From assembly GCA_947371645.1 (NCBI GenBank), contig CANBQJ010000124.1:1-10493 (forward strand): a DNA stretch of 10,493 nucleotides, read 5' to 3'. Position numbers and translations under genes: made by a program. Shown one piece after another: positions 5,856 through 10,493 of the stretch (the first letter of the stretch is position 1; each line of letters opens with the position of its first letter). Under the pieces are notes generated by a model, which worked only from the letters and a program-made list of their open reading frames with translations, did no database searches and was not told the origin of the DNA. The DNA is from Burkholderiales bacterium (GTDB lineage: Bacteria > Pseudomonadota > Gammaproteobacteria > Burkholderiales > Burkholderiaceae).

Positions 5856-6491
5856 ATGTCCGACCAGCCCACCCTCATCATCCTGGCCACGCCCCACGCG
5901 CCCCAGCTTGGCGCGCTGGCCGACGTGGGCCAAAGCGACGTTCGCCCGGCACTGCCCGATTTCCAGCACATCGCCCAGGCACTGGACGTGGCGCTGGATG
6001 CGGGCATGCAGGTGGTGCTGCTGGCATCGCGCTGGGTGAAACAGCAATGCGAAGTGTTTGCCCCTGAAGTGCATTGCGTTGAAACCGAGGTGCTGAGCCC
6101 ACCGTTGGGGCCTGGCGTGGACTGGGCCAAGGCGGTGGCACAAGGCGTACAGGCCAGCCCACAGGCTCAGGGTTGGCTGGTCATGCCCTCACCCATGTGG
6201 CGCCTGCAACCGGCAACCTTGCGGGCCTTGAGCCAGGCGGTGATGAGCCAGCCCATGGTCTGCCCCAGTTACCAGATGCAAGCTGGTTACCCCTTGGGCT
6301 TCTCTTCGGAGTTTTACTCCGAACTGGTCCGCTTGCAATCTGCTTCGGAATTGCGGCGGTTGCACAGCAGGTATCCCTTGGTGCAACTGGATGTGGATGA
6401 TCCGGGGGTACTGGATGGCGCACCGTGGGGGATTCGGGCCGGTGCTGGCGCTGGCATGGCGGGGCTGAATCGCCCGGCAGAAAAAATATAG
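5856..6491 (+). CDS. Degenerate MobA/MocA-like nucleotidyltransferase homologue
   Basis: A 211-residue protein from ATG 5856; ATG 5844 and TTG 5841 are in-frame alternatives and none has a Shine-Dalgarno. The fold order resembles the MobA-like NTP transferase family: a beta strand TLIILA at the N-terminus, QVVLLAS (52-58), DWAKAVAQGVQASPQAQGWLVMP (89-111), QPATLRALSQAV (118-129), and the sugar/cofactor-proximal block PSYQMQAGYPLGFSSEFYSELVRL (137-160), then LDVDDPGVL (178-186). Active members transfer a nucleotide to molybdopterin or related acceptors. Here the glycine-rich LAAGxGxRxG loop is replaced by LATPHAPQLG, and the metal-binding Asp motif (family LPxDxP) is MPSPMW. It is therefore likely catalytically inactive or functionally divergent. 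The C-terminus ends in an Ala/Gly-rich tail. No molybdenum gene is adjacent. Family assignment is moderate. Confidence 0.65.
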   Translation: MSDQPTLIILATPHAPQLGALADVGQSDVRPALPDFQHIAQALDVALDAGMQVVLLASRWVKQQCEVFAPEVHCVETEVLSPPLGPGVDWAKAVAQGVQASPQAQGWLVMPSPMWRLQPATLRALSQAVMSQPMVCPSYQMQAGYPLGFSSEFYSELVRLQSASELRRLHSRYPLVQLDVDDPGVLDGAPWGIRAGAGAGMAGLNRPAEKI

Positions 6492-6497
6492 CGATTC

Positions 6498-6537
6498 AAA
6501 AGGGGCGGCAAGCCACGTTGACGTGAGACTGCCGCCC
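6498..6537 (-). terminator. Long hairpin terminator between the nucleotidyltransferase-like and RTX genes
   Basis: GGGCGGCA (6503-6510) pairs with TGCCGCCC (6530-6537), and an inner CACGT/ACGTG stem (6514-6518, 6521-6525) stacks inside. On the minus strand the stem is followed by CTTTT, giving a good intrinsic terminator for the RTX gene. On the plus strand only TT follows, so it may also stop the converging gene weakly. Confidence 0.8.
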
Positions 6538-6553
6538 TTCGCGCTCTAGAGGA

Positions 6554-9500
6554 TCAACGCCAAGCCTGGGCCAAGGCGCCGCTCAGCGCAGATTGCTGGC
6601 TTGCGCTCAGGTTGAGTTGCCCTTGAGGAGGCGGCGTCAAGGAAGACATGGCTTGCACCAGGCCTTGGACGCGGTCATTGGTGAGGTTCTGGCCCCCTGC
6701 GCTGATCACCTCAATCTGGTTCGCGCTACCGCTGTACCAATTGCTGATGAGTACGCCGTCGGTGGTCCCAATCACCTGGATGGCAAGATCATTCCCTGCC
6801 TTGCTCAGCCAGAGTTGGTTGCTGTTGATTGCCCCCAACACCAGAGAGTCTTGGTTGCCAACGGTCGCATCGGTGTCCACCACGGTGTCAAAACCATCAC
6901 CCCGGTCAAAGCGGTAGAGATCGCTGCTTGTGCCGCCAGTCAGGGTGTCCTCGCCCAATCCTCCGATCAGGGTGTCGAAACCCGAACCGCCAAAGATCTG
7001 ATCGTCCCCGGCCTTGCCGTCTACCCATACGCCGTTGTTGTTGCCAAAGATGACGTTGTCGCCCGAAGAACCGGTGACGGTCTCACCGAAGCCCGTCATC
7101 TGGAGGTATTCGACGTTTTCTGCCATGGTGGTGTTGGCCAATAGGCTGACGATGGCATCAACGCCAATACCGTTGACATCTTCGATGATGGTGTCGGCGT
7201 CGTCCGCGAGTTGATAGATGTCTGAGCCATTGCCACCCACCAGCGTGTCACGCCCCGCTCCACCAAACAATACGTCGCCTGCAGAACCGCCAGTGATCAG
7301 GTTGTCGCCCGCATTGCCCAGAAGCTGCGTGGACAAGTTGGCCTGGCCCGTCAAGTTGAAATTGCCGGTCCCCAACAAACTCGCCACCTCAACGTTGTCG
7401 GCAACAGTGAATGAAAGGTTGCCGCGCAGGGTATCGCGGCCCTCACCGACCTTTTCGACAACACGGTCGTTGACGCTATCGATCACGTACTGGTCGTTGC
7501 CTACACCGCCTTGCAGGGTGTCGTCGCCCGTGCCTCCATTGAGGACATCGTTACCCAGGTCTCCCTGCAGGAAATCGTTGCCATCGTCACCGCTGAGGCT
7601 GTCATTGCCGGCAAGGCCGTTGATGCTGTCATTGCCGGCGCCACCGCTGATGGTGTCGTTGAGGGCGCCGCCGTAGATGGCGTCTGTACCACCGTAGCCC
7701 AAGATTCGGTTGGCCACATCGGTGGGCGCGTAGATGGCGTCATTGCCGTCGGTTCCAACGAGGCTGACTTTGGCCTGGATGTCAGCGACGCTCCAGGTCA
7801 CGCCGTCAGAGAATTTGAATTGCTCGATCTGCCCAAAACCACCAGCAGAGAAATGATTTCGAACGGTCAGCACGTCGCCAACTGAGTTGGTGATCAGCAA
7901 CCCACCCGCCAGATCCTCAACCATCGACACCACCTCGGTAGACGCCAGATCAGACCAGACCACGACGTCCACATTATTGGCAGACGCGTCGTTGTCAAAT
8001 ATCACGTCGGAACCATCACCCTTTGCAAGCAGGTAGAGATCGTTACCCTGCTCACCTGACATCACGTCAGCGCCAAGCCCACCACGCAAAGTATCCGCTC
8101 CTGAACCACCAAACAGGATGTCATTGCCTGCGCCACCACTTAGAAGATCCGAGCCATCTTCGCCATAAAGTATATCGTTGCTCAAATCACCTGAGATGGA
8201 GTCTTGTCCTGCCCCGCCAAGCAAACTGTCGTTGCCGTCTCCACCATTGAGTACGTCATCCCCCAGTCCGCCCAAAATGGTGTCATCGCCAACCAAGCCT
8301 GAAAGGCTGTTGGCCGCTGCATTGCCTTCAAGATAGTTGCTGGCATCGTTGCCATCGAGGTTGAATGCTGCCGCGCCGGTGATGATTCCTCGTTCGACAT
8401 TCGTGGGCAAAACCAATGTTGCCAGCGTTGAAAAGTTCAGCGCGAACTGAATGGTATCGGTGCCAGCAAGGGCATTCTCACGAACCAAATTCAAATCGGA
8501 GTTAACAGCATAAAGGTCATCATCACCGCCACCATCCAGCGTGTCTGCATCTGCCCCACCGACAAGTGTGTCGTTGCCGCTACCGCCCTGCATCAAATAC
8601 GCACCAGATCCAAATACCAGCTTGTCGTTCCCTGCGTCGCCTGCCAAAAGTCCACCGCCGAAACTTGCCAATAGAAGATCACTACCCTCTCCGCCATAGA
8701 GACTATCGCCTGAACCTTGCGCTGCCAAAGTATCGTTGCCGAGGCCACCCCTCAATACGTTTAGTCCGGCATTGCCAATTAGATAGTTGTCGGCGCTATC
8801 ACCTACGGCGTCAACATCTCCGGCACCAACCAATGCAACATTCTCAACGTACAAGTATTTTGATAAATCAACCCCAACAGTCGACATGATTGTATCAATT
8901 CCTGCATTCCCGGCGCTTGATTTATCTTGAATCACGTCATTTAAATCGCCCGAATCAATGACATACGTATCATTGCCAATGCCGCCATTCAATGAATCGT
9001 TACCCAGACCACCCACCAAAATGTCATTTCCAGCAGAGCCGAGTAACGTATCATTGCCAACACCCCCGATCAGCGTATCATCAAAGCCACCACCTTGGAT
9101 CTTGTCATTCCCACCATTACCGCTTATTTTCGCGCCATAGTTGCCAGAAAATTTCAGAATAGCGTCATCCCCATCGCTCCCATCAATCAATCGAGCGCCA
9201 GTGTATACAGAAAAACCCAGCAACTGCGGGGCGTCAATTATTACCCAATCTATATTATCTGGCGTCACGTACGCCGAATAAAAATCCCGCATATTAATAT
9301 GCAGAACATTGCCCGATTCAGGCGGACCAAATGTCGTTGGCGCCGCATATACGATGTCATCGTATGAGTCAACATAAAATGTTGTTCGAGACCCATCGGT
9401 CATACCCGTCATGACATCATTTCCAGTTCCACCATTTAAGACCGAGCCTGAAATGGCATCATCTCCGGCACCGCCGTACACGGTGTCTCCATATCCGCCA

Positions 9501-9598
9501 TTTATTGTGTCATTCCCATTTAGCCCATAAATTATTTCTGATGTCGCCGTACCGTTGATCAACTCACTCTGATCTGTGCCATTAATTGTGCTTGTCAA
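6554..9598 (-). CDS. RTX (haemolysin-type calcium-binding) repeat protein, probable type I secretion substrate
   Basis: A 1014-residue acidic protein with no cysteine. The start is a TTG at 9598, fixed by AGGAG 6 bases upstream on the minus strand; no ATG or GTG fits the frame there. Blocks of GGxGxDxLx nonapeptides lie at about 26-62, 156-212, 283-363, 433-522, 615-703, 767-795 and 862-895. They would fold as calcium-binding beta-rolls outside the cell. Linkers of the ENxxLxG...GNxxxNxLxGN type separate them. Residues 523-612 and 893-983 are two copies of a haemolysin-related module (GDGxD...NHFSAGGFGQIEQF and GDGFD...NWYSGSANQIEVI). After a PPP linker the tail ends SALSGALAQAWR, fitting an uncleaved C-terminal type I signal. 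No enzymatic domain, ABC exporter, fusion protein or acyltransferase gene is visible. Role (surface layer, adhesion, scaffold) is unknown. The 5' third is much AT-richer than the rest. Confidence 0.93.
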   Translation of the reverse strand: MTSTINGTDQSELINGTATSEIIYGLNGNDTINGGYGDTVYGGAGDDAISGSVLNGGTGNDVMTGMTDGSRTTFYVDSYDDIVYAAPTTFGPPESGNVLHINMRDFYSAYVTPDNIDWVIIDAPQLLGFSVYTGARLIDGSDGDDAILKFSGNYGAKISGNGGNDKIQGGGFDDTLIGGVGNDTLLGSAGNDILVGGLGNDSLNGGIGNDTYVIDSGDLNDVIQDKSSAGNAGIDTIMSTVGVDLSKYLYVENVALVGAGDVDAVGDSADNYLIGNAGLNVLRGGLGNDTLAAQGSGDSLYGGEGSDLLLASFGGGLLAGDAGNDKLVFGSGAYLMQGGSGNDTLVGGADADTLDGGGDDDLYAVNSDLNLVRENALAGTDTIQFALNFSTLATLVLPTNVERGIITGAAAFNLDGNDASNYLEGNAAANSLSGLVGDDTILGGLGDDVLNGGDGNDSLLGGAGQDSISGDLSNDILYGEDGSDLLSGGAGNDILFGGSGADTLRGGLGADVMSGEQGNDLYLLAKGDGSDVIFDNDASANNVDVVVWSDLASTEVVSMVEDLAGGLLITNSVGDVLTVRNHFSAGGFGQIEQFKFSDGVTWSVADIQAKVSLVGTDGNDAIYAPTDVANRILGYGGTDAIYGGALNDTISGGAGNDSINGLAGNDSLSGDDGNDFLQGDLGNDVLNGGTGDDTLQGGVGNDQYVIDSVNDRVVEKVGEGRDTLRGNLSFTVADNVEVASLLGTGNFNLTGQANLSTQLLGNAGDNLITGGSAGDVLFGGAGRDTLVGGNGSDIYQLADDADTIIEDVNGIGVDAIVSLLANTTMAENVEYLQMTGFGETVTGSSGDNVIFGNNNGVWVDGKAGDDQIFGGSGFDTLIGGLGEDTLTGGTSSDLYRFDRGDGFDTVVDTDATVGNQDSLVLGAINSNQLWLSKAGNDLAIQVIGTTDGVLISNWYSGSANQIEVISAGGQNLTNDRVQGLVQAMSSLTPPPQGQLNLSASQQSALSGALAQAWR

Positions 9599-9604
9599 TT
9601 TTCA

Positions 9605-9609
9605 CTCCT
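9605..9609 (-). promoter_or_regulatory. Shine-Dalgarno that defines the TTG start of the RTX gene
   Basis: The minus strand reads CAGGAGTGAAAATTG, an AGGAG with a 6-base spacer to the TTG. A GTG between them is out of frame and meets a stop within eight codons. Confidence 0.8.
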
Positions 9610-9619
9610 GTTTAATATA

Positions 9620-9634
9620 CCCAACCAGGTTGGG
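9620..9634. repeat. 15-bp palindrome CCCAACC-A-GGTTGGG upstream of the RTX gene
   Basis: Perfect 7-base arms around a single A, located 22-36 bases before the TTG start and just beyond the Shine-Dalgarno. The single central base favours a protein-binding operator over an RNA hairpin, although a 5-bp stem with a 5-base loop is possible. Confidence 0.55.
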
Positions 9635-9943
9635 CCGGTGAAACCAATCCACCTTGCTTGACAGTGCGTGAATTGCAATGACCACACAACCCCCAAAAGG
9701 AGGCCTCAGTTTCTACGGAAATATGTTAAGGGTCAATAATGAATATGGCTCAATGCCTTTTTGAATGGCCCCTGCACCTCAGCACACACGCCGCTGCTGG
9801 GATAGTGGAGACCCGGTGGGGCAAGCTGAGGATGCGTTGTCCAAGGCGGCGTCTTGCTTGCAGGCAAAGTGGCCGTTCGGTTTGGTGATCTCAATACAGC
9901 CAAACGACGGATTGATCTCATCGTCACCTGTAGCGGGCGCTGG

Positions 9944-9970
9944 CTCGCGTCAAGGTAGTTGTCGCGTCAT
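9944..9970 (-). mobile_element. Right terminal sequence of IS remnant A
   Basis: The minus strand after the copy A stop reads ATGACGCGACAACTACCTTG, the kind of end found just past orfB in IS3-family elements. Copy B carries the related ATGACGTGACAACCATACGA at about 10302-10322. The exact tip and any target duplication cannot be fixed by eye. Confidence 0.5.
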
Positions 9971-10285
9971 TCACGCAGCCGAAAGCTCCATGTCCGCTAC
10001 AGGCTTGTTTGCCCTGACGACCGAATCACGTTCTGAATTGGGTGTGGCAGGCCCCATGGGTGACCAGTCGCGCGTCGAGCCTGTCTAGTGGGTAGGTTTG
10101 GCATCGGGAGCCCGCGTCCCGCGTGTACAGCGCGTGGCTTGCGGCCAGGATAGCGTGATCTACACCAGCATGGAGCTGAGCCGGGCTGAACTATCGGATA
10201 TGACTGGGTCGGTGATCGTGATCGTAAAAGCGCTCGAATTGTGCCGCCCAGGCTCTGGCATCGTCGCGGGCGGCGTAGCCATTGG
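9971..10285 (-). pseudogene. Broken C-terminal fragment of an IS3-family transposase (copy A)
   Basis: Minus-strand translation gives RDDARAWAAQFERFYDHDHR, then PSHIR, a TAG stop (10191-10193), and FSPAQLHAGVDHAILAASHA in the same frame. After a frameshift another frame continues STRDWSPMGP...NSERDSVV and ends at the TGA at 9971-9973. This is the order expected for the end of the IS3-family DDE transposase (OrfB), including the catalytic-Glu-proximal and YN/H-E/D-HRHSxIRY-like region. The 5' part is missing and copy B begins directly upstream. The stop is followed by TGAATGACGCGACAAC, shared with copy B, as expected of a right IS end. It is non-functional, and the amount of decay suggests an old insertion. 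Confidence 0.75.
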
Positions 10286-10322
10286 AAGAAAACTGACGCG
10301 CGTCGTATGGTTGTCACGTCAT

Positions 10323-10493
10323 TCAGGCCGCCAAGCAGCGATGTGTCCGCGACTGGCGTATCCGCCATGAAGATTGAGCAAGATATACATTGAGGGTGAC
10401 AGACCCCAGGGGTTACCAGTCGCGGATTGAGCCGGGCCATCGAGTTGGCTTGAGACCTCACGCGCCCGTGTGGACAGCGCGCAGCGAGCCGCC
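10323..10493 (-). pseudogene. Second, diverged IS3-family transposase C-terminal fragment (copy B), cut by the window edge
   Basis: Reading leftwards from the window end, one frame gives RCALSTRAREVSSQ. A shift leads to PTRWPGSIRDW, a TAA stop (10413-10415), then PLGSVTLN, and the remnant ends CLAA-stop at 10323-10325. This is the same OrfB tail as copy A (HALYxRAR...TRWxGSxRDWxPxGxVTLN). Over 25 bases (10400-10424 against 10048-10072) the copies differ at three positions. The sequence after the stop, TGAATGACGTGACAAC, also matches copy A, so each fragment retains a right end. The element probably continues beyond the window. Confidence 0.75.

Larger units (their letters stand above)
9599..9970. 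other. Upstream region of the RTX gene, no gene seen
   Basis: This 372-base stretch is AT-rich from 9599 to about 9770 and GC-richer beyond, so a composition boundary lies in it. The minus strand has TATATT at 9614-9619, too close to the Shine-Dalgarno to be the -10, and TTGACC at about 9731-9736 without a convincing partner. A 15-bp palindrome lies at 9620-9634. The part from about 9944 onward is the terminal sequence of an IS remnant. Small reading frames here have no start signals and are not called. Confidence 0.5.

Noticed and set aside
7501..7885. Short frames on both strands inside the RTX gene
   Set aside because: They are repeats of the RTX DNA read in other frames, giving Ala/Thr/Val-rich strings with no start signals.
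6554..9598. CRISPR-like or satellite DNA repeats at about 27-base periodicity
   Set aside because: The periodicity is explained by codons of the RTX nonapeptide; units are degenerate and stay in frame.
9614..9619. TATATT as the -10 element of the RTX gene
   Set aside because: Transcription would start inside the Shine-Dalgarno, leaving no ribosome binding site on the message.
9733..9927. 64-codon minus-strand frame between the RTX gene and the IS debris
   Set aside because: No Shine-Dalgarno and no recognisable motif; it crosses the composition boundary.
9997..10461. 154-codon minus-strand frame across both IS fragments as a real gene
   Set aside because: It runs through the two transposase remnants mainly in the wrong frame and crosses the junction between them; the transposase tail is recovered only by switching frames.

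Overview
The window is about 10.5 kb of mostly GC-rich DNA from a beta-proteobacterium. The UbiD, PdxH, GlyA and MsrA sequences and the style of the RTX protein fit Burkholderiales, most likely a Comamonadaceae-like organism. This placement is inferred from protein appearance and base composition, not from a search.

Layout: the left end (minus strand) holds the first 39 codons of glyA, preceded by a long leader that looks like a ZMP/ZTP (pfl) riboswitch. Next on the minus strand is a membrane-anchored lytic transglycosylase. Divergent from it is ubiD (ubiquinone synthesis). Between ubiD and the next gene lies a well-formed candidate small RNA: a possible promoter, three hairpins, a C/U-rich anti-Shine-Dalgarno-like stretch and a strong intrinsic terminator. 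A minus-strand YdcF/DUF218 membrane protein follows. Then msrA (plus) and pdxH (minus) converge and abut through a shared TGATCA. Divergent from pdxH is a MobA/MocA-like nucleotidyltransferase homologue that has lost its hallmark active-site motifs. A long hairpin terminator separates it from the last large gene.

That gene (minus, TTG start, 1014 codons) encodes an RTX calcium-binding repeat protein with no recognisable enzymatic domain and a C-terminal tail fitting type I secretion. Its 5' third is distinctly AT-richer than its 3' two-thirds. The right end is an insertion-sequence graveyard with two diverged, broken C-terminal fragments of IS3-family transposases in tandem, both on the minus strand.

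The housekeeping genes form no single pathway. glyA with its putative ZTP switch is one-carbon/purine metabolism, ubiD is quinone synthesis, msrA is oxidative repair, pdxH is vitamin B6 salvage (PLP is the cofactor of GlyA), and the transglycosylase and YdcF protein belong to the envelope. The accessory part is the RTX gene with its IS debris. The items most worth follow-up are the glyA leader, the sRNA candidate downstream of ubiD, the degenerate nucleotidyltransferase and the mosaic RTX gene. I see no complete new defence or mobile system.
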